In this document: one piece after another, positions 8,629 through 17,041 of the stretch
How the letters are laid out: the number at the start of each line of letters is the position of its first letter
How positions within the stretch are numbered: the first letter of the stretch is position 1
Origin: Desmospora profundinema
GTDB lineage: Bacteria > Bacillota > Bacilli > Thermoactinomycetales > DSM-45169
DNA: 64,000 nt
Reading direction: 5' to 3'
NCBI RefSeq assembly: GCF_031454155.1
Contig: NZ_JAVDQG010000004.1
Span: 62,001-126,000, forward strand
The notes under the pieces: generated by a model
The model's input: the letters and a program-made list of their open reading frames with translations, nothing else
What the model was told of the DNA's origin: nothing
Database searches by the model: none
Position numbers and translations under genes: made by a program

Positions 8629-8780
8629 GGCTTTCTCCCCTTATCCCGATTGGTGCTTTTTATAGTAAAGAACGAATATAAAGGTCCGATGGACCCGACG
8701 TAAAAGTTTTGACAAACAGGACGAATTTTCCTTCTTCCACAAGATCGAACAAGGGGTGAACAAACCCTGACAATCCGGAA

Positions 8781-8796
8781 TTAGAATCATTCCCAA
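8781..8796 (+). promoter_or_regulatory. PerR/Fur-like box candidate
   Basis: The sequence TTAGAATCATTCCCAA agrees with the PerR consensus (TTATAATNATTATAA) at most positions of its left half and poorly in the right half. It lies about 25 bp upstream of the -35 of the peroxiredoxin gene, a family often under PerR. Partial match only. Confidence 0.3.
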
Positions 8797-8819
8797 CTTG
8801 TAAGCAGTCCAAAATAATG

Positions 8820-8847
8820 TTGACTTCTATGTCACAAGTGTTATTTT
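8820..8847 (+). promoter_or_regulatory. SigA-type promoter of the peroxiredoxin gene
   Basis: TTGACT (8820-8825), 16 bp, TATTTT (8842-8847). The start codon is about 90 bp downstream, leaving a leader that contains the inverted repeat at 8860-8888. Confidence 0.65.
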
Positions 8848-8859
8848 ATAGTTGGGTCA

Positions 8860-8888
8860 AACCGGTTAACGGGTTTGTTTAACCGGTT
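8860..8888. promoter_or_regulatory. Paired AACCGGTT palindromes (operator candidate)
   Basis: AACCGGTTAA (8860-8869) and its exact inverse TTAACCGGTT (8879-8888) are separated by nine bases. Each arm also contains the self-complementary octamer AACCGGTT. The pair lies just downstream of the predicted start point of the peroxiredoxin transcript, a classic repressor position. No regulator is assigned. Confidence 0.5.
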
Positions 8889-8937
8889 CTTTGAACAAAA
8901 AGGGTAATGGACCCTATTTCAAGGAGGAACGGAAAAG

Positions 8938-9477
8938 ATGGCAACTCGTTTGGTTGGATTACCTGCACCGGATTTCGAAATGGAGAGCACGAAAAATCTC
9001 GAAACGCTGGACGAAAAAGTGAAGCTTTCCGACTACGAGGGGAAATGGCTGGTTCTTTTCTTCTATCCCCTGGATTTCACCTTCGTATGCCCGACGGAAA
9101 TCACGGCCCTGAGTGACCGCTATGAAGAGTTTGAAGATCTGGATACGGAGATCATCGGAGTCAGCACCGACAGCAAATTCTCCCACCGGGCTTGGATCAA
9201 GACTCCCCGGGATGAAAACGGACTGGGCGACATCAAGTATCCGCTGGGCGCCGACACGACCCACCAAGTCAGCCGCGATTACGGTGTGCTGCTGGAGGAT
9301 GAAGGCATCGCCCTGCGCGGTCTGTTTATCATCGACCCCGAGGGGATTGTGCGCTACCAAGTGGTAACCGACAACAACATCGGCCGCAGCGTGGATGAAA
9401 CCCTGCGCGTGCTGCAAGCGCTGCAGACCGGCGGCCTGTGCCCCTCCGACTGGAAACCGGGCCAGCAAACCCTTTGA
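8938..9477 (+). CDS. Typical 2-Cys peroxiredoxin (AhpC/Prx1 family)
   Basis: The 179-residue protein has the peroxidatic motif [13 protein letters not shown] (Cys at about 52) and the resolving cysteine in G-G-L-C-P-S-D-W near the C-terminus. It reduces hydrogen peroxide and organic peroxides using thioredoxin or an AhpF-like reductase. No ahpF follows; the gene is a single unit with its own promoter and terminator. It is distinct from the Tpx-type peroxidase at 46.6 kb. The start follows AAGGAGG at 8921. Confidence 0.95.
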   Translation: MATRLVGLPAPDFEMESTKNLETLDEKVKLSDYEGKWLVLFFYPLDFTFVCPTEITALSDRYEEFEDLDTEIIGVSTDSKFSHRAWIKTPRDENGLGDIKYPLGADTTHQVSRDYGVLLEDEGIALRGLFIIDPEGIVRYQVVTDNNIGRSVDETLRVLQALQTGGLCPSDWKPGQQTL

Positions 9478-9495
9478 GCGGACAGGGATAACAAC

Positions 9496-9526
9496 AAGGG
9501 CCTAACTTGCCGTTAGGCCCTTTTTT
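9496..9526 (+). terminator. Terminator of the peroxiredoxin gene
   Basis: An 11-pair stem AAGGGCCTAAC/GTTAGGCCCTT with a five-base loop, then a T-run. Confidence 0.92.
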
Positions 9527-9563
9527 GACACAATGGATAAGCGATTTTTACCAACACATACTA

Positions 9564-9759
9564 GGGCGTGTCTGAACAATCCGTAGGAGCGAGATTCCGG
9601 GCCGGTATGGCTGTCTTCGTTTCGTTGCAAAAAGCGCATAGCGAGACACGGGAACAAAGTGACCATGGCGAGACTTGTGCTCTGTGGGTACAAAGGCGAA
9701 CCAAAAGCCAACCCGACCCTCCCTTTTTCTCACGGAAAATTGAATGACCAGACTCGCCC
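9564..9759 (-). mobile_element. MITE-like element, family 1, copy B
   Basis: A 196 bp copy in reverse orientation to copy A. The ends read GGGCGTGTCTGAACAATCC (left) and the complement of GGGCGAGTCTGGTCATTCAA (right), and TA flanks both ends (9562-9563, 9760-9761). The core block CACAGAGCACAAGTCTCGCC is present on the minus strand. The right-hand TA is shared with the next element (9762-9919). Short open frames across it are translations of the repeat and not genes. Confidence 0.82.
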
Positions 9760-9761
9760 TA

Positions 9762-9919
9762 GTACTACAGTTGTACTGATAAGAGCAGCGCAGATGTGAG
9801 AAGGGAGGGTGGTGGGATGGCTGCGATCCTTTGCGCTTTTTGCAAGAGATCGAAGACAGCCCACCAGCCCGACCAACCCACGCTCCTATACTCGCTTCGC
9901 ACAAATGCAACTGTAGTAC
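9762..9919. mobile_element. MITE-like element, family 2, internally deleted copy C
   Basis: A 158 bp element with perfect 12-base inverted ends GTACTACAGTTG/CAACTGTAGTAC, flanked by TA (9760-9761, 9920-9921). The interior holds GGTGGGATGGCTGCGATCC and GCAAGAGATCGAAGACAGCC, both also found at 42.36-42.46 kb. Compared with that copy it lacks the block of about 53 bp that resembles the family 1 core. No coding capacity. Together with copy B it fills the gap between the peroxiredoxin and TlpA-like genes. Confidence 0.75.
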
Positions 9920-10016
9920 TAGAGTCTATCGGATCTTCAATTTTTCTTGAGAACGCATTGTTTAATAAACGCCTTAGATTTTGGAGTTTGCGTGGTGGAA
10001 GGAGGAGGAATGCTTC

Positions 10017-10469
10017 ATGGCACTGCGTCTGCGTACACCCATGCCTGAGTTGAAAGGGGCGACGGAATGGGTGAACGGCGAAGTGAACAACGAAGAGCTG
10101 AAAGGAAAGCCGGTTCTGGTCCACTTCTGGTCCATCAGCTGCGGTCTGTGCAAAGAGAACATGCCGGAAGTGCTGAAGATCCGGGATGAAAACCGGGATA
10201 AGGGTTTACGGGTGATCGGCATCCATATGCCCCGTTCCGAAAAGGATACCCAGATCGGACCCGTCAAGGAAACCATCGAAAAGTACGAAATGACCCATCC
10301 CCAGGCGATTGATAACCAGCACCGTATCGTGGATGCGTTTGAAAACCAGTTTGTTCCCGCATTTTATCTATTTGATGAGGAAGGTCAATTGCGCCACCGT
10401 TCCGCTGGCGAAAAAGCCCTGAAAATGATGGAGAAACCTCTCAAGCGCGTCTTGGGAATCAACGAGTAA
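10017..10469 (+). CDS. TlpA/ResA-like thioredoxin-family protein
   Basis: The 150-residue protein has a thioredoxin-like fold of the AhpC-TSA/TlpA class: V-L-V-H-F-W-S-I-S-C-G-L-C-K-E near residue 36, giving a CxxC (C-G-L-C) active site, and the cis-proline strand F-V-P-A-F-Y-L-F-D near 112. There is no signal peptide or membrane anchor, so it is probably a cytosolic thiol-disulfide or peroxide enzyme. The start at 10017 has GGAGGAGG nine bases upstream; an in-frame ATG at 9981 lacks a site. It is followed after 15 bp by gcvH, possibly in one transcript. Confidence 0.87.
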   Translation: MALRLRTPMPELKGATEWVNGEVNNEELKGKPVLVHFWSISCGLCKENMPEVLKIRDENRDKGLRVIGIHMPRSEKDTQIGPVKETIEKYEMTHPQAIDNQHRIVDAFENQFVPAFYLFDEEGQLRHRSAGEKALKMMEKPLKRVLGINE

Positions 10470-10484
10470 TCGGAGGGATGACGG

Positions 10485-10871
10485 ATGAACCTGCCTAAGG
10501 AATTGCGTTACAGTGATGAGCACGAGTGGGTGAAACAAGAAGGGGGCAACAAAGTCCGGATCGGTATTACCGACTTTGCCCAGTCTGAACTGGGGGATAT
10601 CGTTTTCGTGGAACTGCCGGAAGTGGGCGATGAACTGGAGGTCAACGAACCGTTCGGGAGTGTAGAATCCGTCAAAACGGTTTCCGAACTGTATGCGCCG
10701 GTCAGCGGAAAAGTGGTGGAAGTGAACGGAGAACTGGAAGACTCCCCGGAAAACGTCAATGAAGCTCCCTACGAAAGCGGATGGATGATCGTGGTGGAGA
10801 TGACCGATTCCTCCGATCTGGACAAGCTGATGGAAGCGGACAAATACGAAGCAATGGTATCTACCGACTAA
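10485..10871 (+). CDS. gcvH: Glycine cleavage system H protein
   Basis: The 128-residue protein has the lipoyl-domain pattern of GcvH. The motif [13 protein letters not shown] places the lipoylated lysine at K64, and G-W-M near the C-terminus is also typical. It shuttles the aminomethyl group between the P, T and L proteins of glycine cleavage, and in Bacilli also serves as a lipoyl relay from LipM/LipL to other enzymes such as PdhC. No gcvT or gcvP is nearby, as is common in Bacillales. Confidence 0.96.
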   Translation: MNLPKELRYSDEHEWVKQEGGNKVRIGITDFAQSELGDIVFVELPEVGDELEVNEPFGSVESVKTVSELYAPVSGKVVEVNGELEDSPENVNEAPYESGWMIVVEMTDSSDLDKLMEADKYEAMVSTD

Positions 10872-10896
10872 AAACCGTCGATCGTCCGTAACGGCG

Positions 10897-10924
10897 CCCC
10901 TGATTGAACAATCAGGGGTTTTTT
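10897..10924 (+). terminator. Terminator of gcvH
   Basis: A nine-pair stem CCCCTGATT/AATCAGGGG with a four-base loop, followed by six T. Confidence 0.92.
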
Positions 10925-11107
10925 CATTGACAGAATGCGGTGTTCAGGCAATTCGACAAAGGGATAAGACAAAAATCGACGGAATCAGATAGGTAAATTG
11001 AGTGGTTGTCTGAAACGCATCTTGTGGTACAATACCCATAAGCTATCACACAAATCCAATAATTCCGCTGATTGATCGCAAATCGGATGAGAGGTGGCGG
11101 GGGAGAC

Positions 11108-11524
11108 ATGGGCTTTTGCTGCGGTGCCACAATGGTAGGAGCAGTCGGAACGTTACGACAGGGTTCGACGTTGGTTCACAATGTTCCCCTGCTGTTCTGC
11201 CCGGTGTGCCACCATGTGGAGGTTCATCACGCCGTGGAGGACGAATTTCAGCTGATGCTGGAATACGCACAGGGGGACGGAGCGCGGGAAGTCAACTTGA
11301 TCGACACCATCGAGCCGGACATGATCGCCGAATGGAAAGAATGTTGCACCAGCTTTCAGGATGGTCATCCGGAGGCGGTGTTACGGGAGCAGATCGATAT
11401 GGCACTGGATTTGATGGGAGTGGCCAAGACACTGGGCGATAAGGAATGGGAAGATTCGTTGAAGGGCCGTCTTCACATATTGGGAAAACGATTTCAGCGT
11501 TATCAGAAGACCCAGATGCGCTAA
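11108..11524 (+). CDS. Uncharacterised protein with putative zinc ribbon
   Basis: I do not recognise this 138-residue family. It begins M-G-F-C-C-G-A-T-M and has a second pair in F-C-P-V-C-H-H near residue 36; the Cys-Cys and CxxC could bind zinc. The remainder is acidic, mostly helical and contains E-C-C-T near 77. No signal or membrane segment. A promoter-like TTGTCT-16 bp-TACAAT lies at about 11005-11032. I start at 11108 behind GGGGGAG; an in-frame upstream start at 11072 would add 12 residues. It is a single gene with no informative neighbours. Confidence 0.65.
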   Translation: MGFCCGATMVGAVGTLRQGSTLVHNVPLLFCPVCHHVEVHHAVEDEFQLMLEYAQGDGAREVNLIDTIEPDMIAEWKECCTSFQDGHPEAVLREQIDMALDLMGVAKTLGDKEWEDSLKGRLHILGKRFQRYQKTQMR

Positions 11525-11635
11525 GACACGGAGCCGCTCTAGTAAAGGGGGTTGCCCGCCGATTAACCGGTGGGCTTTCTGTTTTTTTCTGTATTATACT
11601 GATGAAGAAAATCGACCCGGACGGGAGGGTGAAAG

Positions 11636-12559
11636 ATGCGAATATTGGTGGTGGGAGCCGGTGCCGTTGGCGGATATTTTGGCGGGCGTTTGGCTGAGGC
11701 GGGAAGGGATGTCACATTTTTGGTACGGGAGCGCCGCCGGCAGGAACTAAAAGAACGAGGGCTGGTCATCCGCAGCGTTCACGGCGATTGGCGGGAAGCG
11801 GTTTCCACTGTCGTTTCCGGTGAAGCGGCCGACCCGTTTGATCTGGTGCTGCTGGCGGTAAAAGCGTATTACCTGGAGGCGTCAATCAGGGACTTGGAAC
11901 CTTATATCGGCGAAGAGACGCGGATCCTGCCTTTGCTCAACGGCGTCATCCATCTGGATCGTCTGCGGGAAGTCTTCGGGGAAGAACGGGTTCTGGGCGG
12001 ATTGTGTTTTATCGAAACCACCTTAAACGCCCAGGGTGAGGTGGAACAATACAGTGAGCGTCACGATCTATTCTATGGAGCACTGACCGATGGACAGCAA
12101 AAATGGCTGCACCGCCTAGACGAGACATTTGCCGGGGTCCGGGCAGAGGTGCGACGCTCGGACGACATTCGCCGGGAGGTATGGAAAAAATACTTGTTTA
12201 TCGCCACCTTCAGCGGAATTACCAGTTTGATGGGAAGCGCGATCGGACCGGTGAGAGAAACTGCGTCAGGGTTGGCGAGTCTCTCCCGGTTGTTTTCTGA
12301 TATTGTCACCGCAGCCTCTGTTCGGGAACCGGAGCTGGTGCCGTCACTCAGGGAGGAGGTTTGGCGAACACTGGTGGAACTGGAACCATCGATGAAATCC
12401 TCCATGCTGCGGGATATGGAAAAGGGAACTGCCGTTGAAGTGGACCATCTTCATGGATCCCTGCTTGACCTGACCGGACCGGATACCGACCTTTCCCTGC
12501 TCCGAGCGGTGGTGGCACGTTTGAAAGTGTATGAAACGGTCCGCAGGATGGACAAATAA
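11636..12559 (+). CDS. 2-dehydropantoate 2-reductase family protein (PanE/ApbA)
   Basis: The 307-residue protein starts with the Rossmann motif I-L-V-V-G-A-G-A-V-G-G-Y-F-G, followed by V-K-A-Y (lysine near 81) and L-P-L-L-N-G-V near 100, as in ketopantoate reductases. The C-terminal helical domain carries E-x-x-P-S-M-K-S-S-M-L-R-D, with the usual catalytic Lys/Ser region. It would reduce ketopantoate to pantoate with NADPH in the coenzyme A pathway. Paralogues with other substrates are common, and there is no panB/panC context here, so the exact reaction is left open. Confidence 0.88.
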   Translation: MRILVVGAGAVGGYFGGRLAEAGRDVTFLVRERRRQELKERGLVIRSVHGDWREAVSTVVSGEAADPFDLVLLAVKAYYLEASIRDLEPYIGEETRILPLLNGVIHLDRLREVFGEERVLGGLCFIETTLNAQGEVEQYSERHDLFYGALTDGQQKWLHRLDETFAGVRAEVRRSDDIRREVWKKYLFIATFSGITSLMGSAIGPVRETASGLASLSRLFSDIVTAASVREPELVPSLREEVWRTLVELEPSMKSSMLRDMEKGTAVEVDHLHGSLLDLTGPDTDLSLLRAVVARLKVYETVRRMDK

Positions 12560-12571
12560 TCGGAATTTGAA

Positions 12572-12600
12572 AAACACCGGATTTATCACCGGTGTTTTTT
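12572..12600 (+). terminator. Terminator of the PanE-family gene
   Basis: A nine-pair stem AAACACCGG/CCGGTGTTT with an eight-base loop, then a T-run. Confidence 0.9.
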
Positions 12601-12657
12601 GGTTCACTTAAACAAGCTGGTGTGTGGAATCTGGCAGGTTAGGTGTAACCCATTTTT

Positions 12658-12864
12658 CTACCCGGCTGTCGGATAGGAACATGCCCCGTCCTCCTTGCGG
12701 TTGGATACGCGTACGATTCCTCTATCCCAATAGGCCAGGACGACCCATGCGAGCAGGATGACCCACAGCCAAACGGGAGTGAAATGGAGCAGGGCGAGGA
12801 ACCCGGAAAAGAGGAGGCAGCTGAATCGGTTGAGCCATCCCGGTAACAGGGGGCAACAATCCAA
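12658..12864 (-). CDS. Possible small membrane protein downstream of udk
   Basis: A 68-codon frame from a TTG encodes a hydrophobic middle (about residues 14-44, with F-L-A-L-L-H-F and V-I-L-L-A-W-V-V-L-A) and a charged tail, as in a one- or two-span membrane protein. It lies 32 bp downstream of udk in the same direction. The ribosome site is poor (AGGGAG 13 bases away) and the start is non-ATG, so it may be a chance frame in the 12.60-12.90 kb gap, where I see nothing else. Confidence 0.25.
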   Translation of the reverse strand: MDCCPLLPGWLNRFSCLLFSGFLALLHFTPVWLWVILLAWVVLAYWDRGIVRVSNRKEDGACSYPTAG

Positions 12865-12896
12865 TCCTATGGAGAATCTCCCTGGGAAAACGAGCG

Positions 12897-13532
12897 TTAA
12901 TGGAAAGGGCGGGCATTTTGGGAAACGATGGTCCGAATCTGGTTGACCAAGAGATCGACCGCCACCTGGTTGTAGCCCCCTTCGGGAATGATCAGATCGG
13001 CGTATCGCTTGCTGGGTTCAATAAACTGCTGATGCATAGGACGGACGACGGTGAGATACTGCTGTATGACGGAGTCGAGGCTACGCCCCCGCGTTTTCAT
13101 GTCCCGTTCCAACCGGCGTAAGATGCGGACATCGGCATCTGTGTCGACGAAGACCTTGATGTCCATCATTTCCCGCAGTCCTTCGTCTTCCAGGATCAGA
13201 ATCCCTTCCATAATGATGACATCCTTGGGGTGGATGGTCACCCTTTTGGGTGCACGGGTATGCAAGGAGTAATCGTACACTGGCTTTTCGATCGGTTCCC
13301 GTCGAAGCAGTTGATGCAGATGCTGAATCAATAGCTCATTGTCGAAAGCCAGCGGGTGGTCATAGTTCGTCTTGACCCGTTCTTCCAGAGGAAGATGGGC
13401 TTGGTCTTTATAATAAGCATCTTGCTCAATCAGGGCGACGGAGTCGGAAAAGCGTTCGCAGATATTGCGGGCGACAGTGGTTTTACCGGAACCACTCCCG
13501 CCGGCGACTCCGATGATAATCGGTCGCTTCAT
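12897..13532 (-). CDS. udk: Uridine kinase
   Basis: The 211-residue protein has the P-loop [12 protein letters not shown] at residues 9-20, the uridine-binding D-A-Y-Y near 40, N-Y-D-H-P-L-A-F-D near 56, and R-x-x-R-R-x-x-R-D-x-x-x-R-G-R-S near 135. It phosphorylates uridine and cytidine to UMP and CMP in pyrimidine salvage. It is transcribed divergently from the fructose operon. Confidence 0.96.
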   Translation of the reverse strand: MKRPIIIGVAGGSGSGKTTVARNICERFSDSVALIEQDAYYKDQAHLPLEERVKTNYDHPLAFDNELLIQHLHQLLRREPIEKPVYDYSLHTRAPKRVTIHPKDVIIMEGILILEDEGLREMMDIKVFVDTDADVRILRRLERDMKTRGRSLDSVIQQYLTVVRPMHQQFIEPSKRYADLIIPEGGYNQVAVDLLVNQIRTIVSQNARPFH

Positions 13533-13632
13533 GGTTTTTTAACCCTTCCTAGAGGTAATCACTTTGCTGATCATAGCAATTTCAACCGTTGATTTCAAGC
13601 GGATCGTTGTGACGAAGGGAAGAAGTGGTTTC

Positions 13633-13661
13633 TTGTATGATCGTAATCGATCATATATAAT
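13633..13661 (+). promoter_or_regulatory. fru operon promoter with operator in the spacer
   Basis: TTGTAT (13633-13638), 17 bp, TATAAT (13656-13661). The spacer holds the perfect inverted repeat TGATCG-TAAT-CGATCA (13638-13653). Its position between -35 and -10, just upstream of a DeoR-family regulator gene, fits autorepression by FruR. Confidence 0.72.
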
Positions 13662-13700
13662 CATAAATGAATGAAAAACGAAAAGAGAGTGATCAGATCC

Positions 13701-14465
13701 ATGTTTGCTGAAGAGAGAAAACATCAGATTCTGCACTATATTGAGCAACAGGATCGTGCTTCCGTGGGAGAGTTGAGTGAGGCGTTCGGTGTGTCGGAGG
13801 TGACGATCCGGCGGGACCTGAAGGAACTGGAGCAAGAAGGGTTGTTGCGCCGGACACATGGGGGAGCGTTGTCCAATCGACCGGATACAGCGTTTGAGCC
13901 CAGCATGCTGGAAAAAGAGTCCTCTTTTGCCGGGGAAAAGGAACGGATTGTTCAGAAAGCGGCAGCGATGATTCAATCCGGTGAGACACTGTTCTTGGAT
14001 TCGGGAACCACAGTTCTGGCTTTGGCCCGGTTGTTGCCTCCTATCCCGGGAGTGAAGGTGGTAACCAACTCCAACCCTGTTTTGCAAACGCTTTCGTCTG
14101 TGGAAAGCCTCGAACTGATCAGCACGGGCGGGACGGTACGTCCGGGGACGCAGTCCCTGGTGGGGCCGTTTGCGGAACAGGTGTTGCAATCGATACATGT
14201 AGACCGTCTGTTTCTGGGTATGAACGGAGTCCATCCGGAACGGGGGCTTACCACCCCCAACCTGATGGAAGCACGGATGAAACAATGGATGATCCGGTCG
14301 GCGAGGGAGGTGGTGCTGCTCTGTGATTCCAGCAAACTGGGACAGATGTCCTTTGCCCGCGTGGCGCCGGTCCAGGCGGTCCATCGTCTGGTGACGGATA
14401 CGGGAGCATCGAAGGAGACGGTAAGGGCCATTGAGGAGCACGGGGTGGAGGTGATTTTGGCGTGA
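13701..14465 (+). CDS. fruR: DeoR-family transcriptional repressor of the fructose operon
   Basis: The 254-residue protein has an N-terminal DeoR winged helix (E-E-R-K-H-Q-I-L near residue 4, helix-turn-helix G-E-L-S-E-A-F-G-V-S-E-V-T-I-R-R-D-L near 24-41). It continues with R-T-H-G-G-A and a sugar-phosphate sensor domain with D-S-G-T-T near 100 and the C-terminal G-A-S. It should repress fruRKA until fructose-1-phosphate is present. The start at 13701 gives the standard DeoR N-terminus; the in-frame ATG at 13671 has no ribosome site. Its stop overlaps the fruK start. Confidence 0.92.
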   Translation: MFAEERKHQILHYIEQQDRASVGELSEAFGVSEVTIRRDLKELEQEGLLRRTHGGALSNRPDTAFEPSMLEKESSFAGEKERIVQKAAAMIQSGETLFLDSGTTVLALARLLPPIPGVKVVTNSNPVLQTLSSVESLELISTGGTVRPGTQSLVGPFAEQVLQSIHVDRLFLGMNGVHPERGLTTPNLMEARMKQWMIRSAREVVLLCDSSKLGQMSFARVAPVQAVHRLVTDTGASKETVRAIEEHGVEVILA

Positions 14466-15412
14466 GTGATGCTGTGCATATATTAACGGTTACATTAAAC
14501 CCGGCACTGGATAAAATGATCACCTTGCCTGCGCTGACACGGGGGGAGGTAAACCGGGCACAATCGGTCCGTGTGGACCCCGGCGGAAAAGGAATCAATG
14601 TGGCCCGCGCGTTGACGTTGTGGGGAGGCGATTCGTTGGCTGCAGGCTGGATCGGCAAACAAGACAGAGGCACACTGATCAGTCGTCTGCAGGATCGGGG
14701 TATTCCCGCCTCTTTTGTGGAGGTGGAGGGAGAGACTCGTACCAATCTCAAGATCATGGAGTCGAAAGCGGGCCGGGTTACCGACTTGAATGAACCGGGT
14801 TTTACTGTGGGAGCAAGCGAGATGGATCGATTGATGGAACAATATCGATCATGGCTGAAAATGACTTCCTGGGTGGTTCTTTCCGGCAGCCTCCCACCTG
14901 GATCCCCGTCAGATTGGTATTATCATTTGATCCGCGAAGCCCGTTCCCGGGACAAACCGGTGGTATTGGATACGTCCGGGGAAGCGCTGCAGGAGGGCCT
15001 GAAAGCGGTTCCGACTGTAGTAAAGCCCAACCGTGACGAGTTGGAAGGTTGGCTGGGAAAGCCGATCCGAGGGGACGACGATCTGTTGGAAGCCGCCTGC
15101 GGCTGGTTGCGAAAGGGAGTGGAATGGGTGGTGGTTTCCCTTGGTGCCGACGGCGCATGGTTTGTGACAGAAGAGGGGATTTACCGAAGCCGGCCGCCGG
15201 CGGTTGCCGACGCCCACCCCGTCGGTGCCGGTGATGCGATGGTAGCGGGGCTCGTTTGGGGATTGTCCCGTTCCATGTCCCCGGAGGAAATTGCCCGCTG
15301 GGCTACCGCTGCCGGAGCCCTTGCCGCATCCAAACCGGGTACCCAGTTCGGTACTTTTGAGGAGGTGAATCGCTGGGTTAAACGGGTGGCATTGCAACGG
15401 TGGGACCGATGA
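14462..15412 (+). CDS. fruK: 1-phosphofructokinase
   Basis: The 316-residue PfkB-family kinase starts at a GTG overlapping the fruR stop by 4 bp. It shows the family N-terminus T-L-N-P-A-L-D near residue 10, the G-G-K-G-I-N-V-A-R motif near 40, and the C-terminal P-V-G-A-G-D-A-M-V-A-G with the catalytic Asp near 255. It converts fructose-1-phosphate made by the PTS to fructose-1,6-bisphosphate. The order fruR-fruK-fruA is the standard Firmicute arrangement. Confidence 0.95.
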   Translation: MSDAVHILTVTLNPALDKMITLPALTRGEVNRAQSVRVDPGGKGINVARALTLWGGDSLAAGWIGKQDRGTLISRLQDRGIPASFVEVEGETRTNLKIMESKAGRVTDLNEPGFTVGASEMDRLMEQYRSWLKMTSWVVLSGSLPPGSPSDWYYHLIREARSRDKPVVLDTSGEALQEGLKAVPTVVKPNRDELEGWLGKPIRGDDDLLEAACGWLRKGVEWVVVSLGADGAWFVTEEGIYRSRPPAVADAHPVGAGDAMVAGLVWGLSRSMSPEEIARWATAAGALAASKPGTQFGTFEEVNRWVKRVALQRWDR

Positions 15413-15445
15413 ACGGAAAAGGAGAAACAAAAAGGAGGGTTTGTG

Positions 15446-16846
15446 ATGAAGAAGTTGATCGCGGTGACCGGTTGTCCGACAGGGATCGCCCACACCTATA
15501 TGGCGGCCGAATCCCTGCAGAAGGCGGCAAAAGCCAAAGGTATCGAGATCAAAGTGGAGACCCGCGGGGCGACCGGAGTGGAAAACCGCTTAACCGATGA
15601 GGACATACGCGAGGCCCATGCTATTATCCTTTCATCCGACGTGGATGCTGAAGAGGAGCGGTTTGCCGGTAAACCGGTCTTGCGGGTGGCCTTGCGGGAA
15701 GCCATCAAAGAAGGGGAGCGATTGATCGAGGAAGCGTTGGAGCAAAAAGCGTCACCGGTTGAGGCTAAAGAGGAGAAGGATGATTCCGATCCCATCCCCC
15801 AAGTGAAAAAAGAATCCCGCGTCGGTTTTTACAAACACTTGATGAACGGAGTCTCATTCATGATTCCCTTGGTGGTGGCCGGGGGCCTGATCATCGCCCT
15901 CTCTTTCACCTTTGGCATTAACGCCGCCGAAGAAGAGGGCTCTCTGGCCGCCAATCTGATGCTGATCGGCGGTGGAAGTGCTTTCGCTCTCATGGTGCCG
16001 GTGTTGGCCGGGTTCATTGCTTTCTCCATCGCCGACAAGGCAGGGCTGGCCCCCGGATTGGTCGGCGGAATGCTGGCTTCCCATACCGGGGCCGGTTTCC
16101 TCGGTGGGATTATCGCTGGTTTTCTCGCCGGTTATTTGGCCCGTTGGATGAAAGACCATATTCGTTTGCCCCGAAACTTGGAAGGGTTGAAGCCGATTTT
16201 GATCATTCCGCTGTTGGCGACGCTGGCGGTTGGATTGTTGATGTTGTACGTGATCGGAACCCCGATCAAAGGGGTTATGGACGCCATGACCGGCTGGCTG
16301 CAAAGTTTGGGCACAGGCAACGCTGCCCTGATGGGACTTCTGCTGGGAGCGATGATGGCTGTCGATATGGGCGGCCCCGTCAACAAGGCGGCCTACACCT
16401 TTGGTGTCGGGCTGCTGGGAAGCGAGATCTACGGTCCGATGGCCGCCGTCATGGCGGCGGGTATGACTCCGCCCCTGGGCATCTGGCTGGCCACCCTGGC
16501 GGCCAAGCGCAAGTTTAACCGGGAGGAGCGGGAAGCGGGCAAAGCAGCCGGTATCCTGGGACTCTCCTTTATCACCGAAGGAGCGATTCCCTTTGCCGCA
16601 GCAGATCCCTTCCGTGTGATTCCGGCTTGTGTCGCCGGCTCTGCAGTGACAGGCGCATTGGCTATGGGCCTGGGGAGCACCTTACGCGCACCCCATGGCG
16701 GTATCTTCGTCCTGCCGATCCCTAATGCCGTCGGCAATCTGGGGATGTTCGTCCTGGCCTTGGCAGCGGGGATGGCCGTAACCGCCTTGCTCTTGTGGCT
16801 GTTGAAGAAGGATTTGGAGGCAGACACCGCCAAATCCGCGGCGTAA
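15446..16846 (+). CDS. fruA: PTS fructose transporter, EIIB-EIIC only
   Basis: The 466-residue protein starts with an EIIB domain (about 1-100) with the phosphorylation cysteine in V-T-G-C-P-T-G-I-A-H-T (about C10). A charged linker follows, then an EIIC membrane domain from about residue 125 to 455 with G-G-P-V-N-K-A-A and T-E-G-A-I-P-F-A-A. It imports and phosphorylates fructose to fructose-1-phosphate. Bacillus FruA is normally IIA-IIB-IIC of about 620 residues; the EIIA domain is missing here and no EIIA gene follows, so EIIA must come from elsewhere. The ATG at 15446 (or a GTG one codon earlier) follows AAAGGAGG. Confidence 0.93.
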   Translation: MKKLIAVTGCPTGIAHTYMAAESLQKAAKAKGIEIKVETRGATGVENRLTDEDIREAHAIILSSDVDAEEERFAGKPVLRVALREAIKEGERLIEEALEQKASPVEAKEEKDDSDPIPQVKKESRVGFYKHLMNGVSFMIPLVVAGGLIIALSFTFGINAAEEEGSLAANLMLIGGGSAFALMVPVLAGFIAFSIADKAGLAPGLVGGMLASHTGAGFLGGIIAGFLAGYLARWMKDHIRLPRNLEGLKPILIIPLLATLAVGLLMLYVIGTPIKGVMDAMTGWLQSLGTGNAALMGLLLGAMMAVDMGGPVNKAAYTFGVGLLGSEIYGPMAAVMAAGMTPPLGIWLATLAAKRKFNREEREAGKAAGILGLSFITEGAIPFAAADPFRVIPACVAGSAVTGALAMGLGSTLRAPHGGIFVLPIPNAVGNLGMFVLALAAGMAVTALLLWLLKKDLEADTAKSAA

Positions 16847-16874
16847 GGGATTTGTAATCAATGGCGGGAATAGA

Positions 16875-16905
16875 AAAGCCAGCGATGGAACCGCTGGCTT
16901 TGTTC
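16875..16905 (+). terminator. Terminator of the fruRKA operon
   Basis: A ten-pair stem AAAGCCAGCG/CGCTGGCTTT with a seven-base loop, then a T-rich tail. Confidence 0.85.
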
Positions 16906-16999
16906 TATTTTGCAAAAGCTCCGGATCCGTGCTTCCATCCCCCTTGCAACAAAATAGCAAGTCAACGGTGACGGGACGAATCGTCATTTGAAACCGCAG

Positions 17000-17031
17000 A
17001 AAAAATAGAAATACCGTCCCGAATGGACGGT
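17000..17031 (-). terminator. Terminator of pckA
   Basis: On the minus strand a seven-pair stem ACCGTCC/GGACGGT is followed by a long T-rich stretch, just after the pckA stop. Confidence 0.87.
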
Positions 17032-17041
17032 AAAGAAAGTG

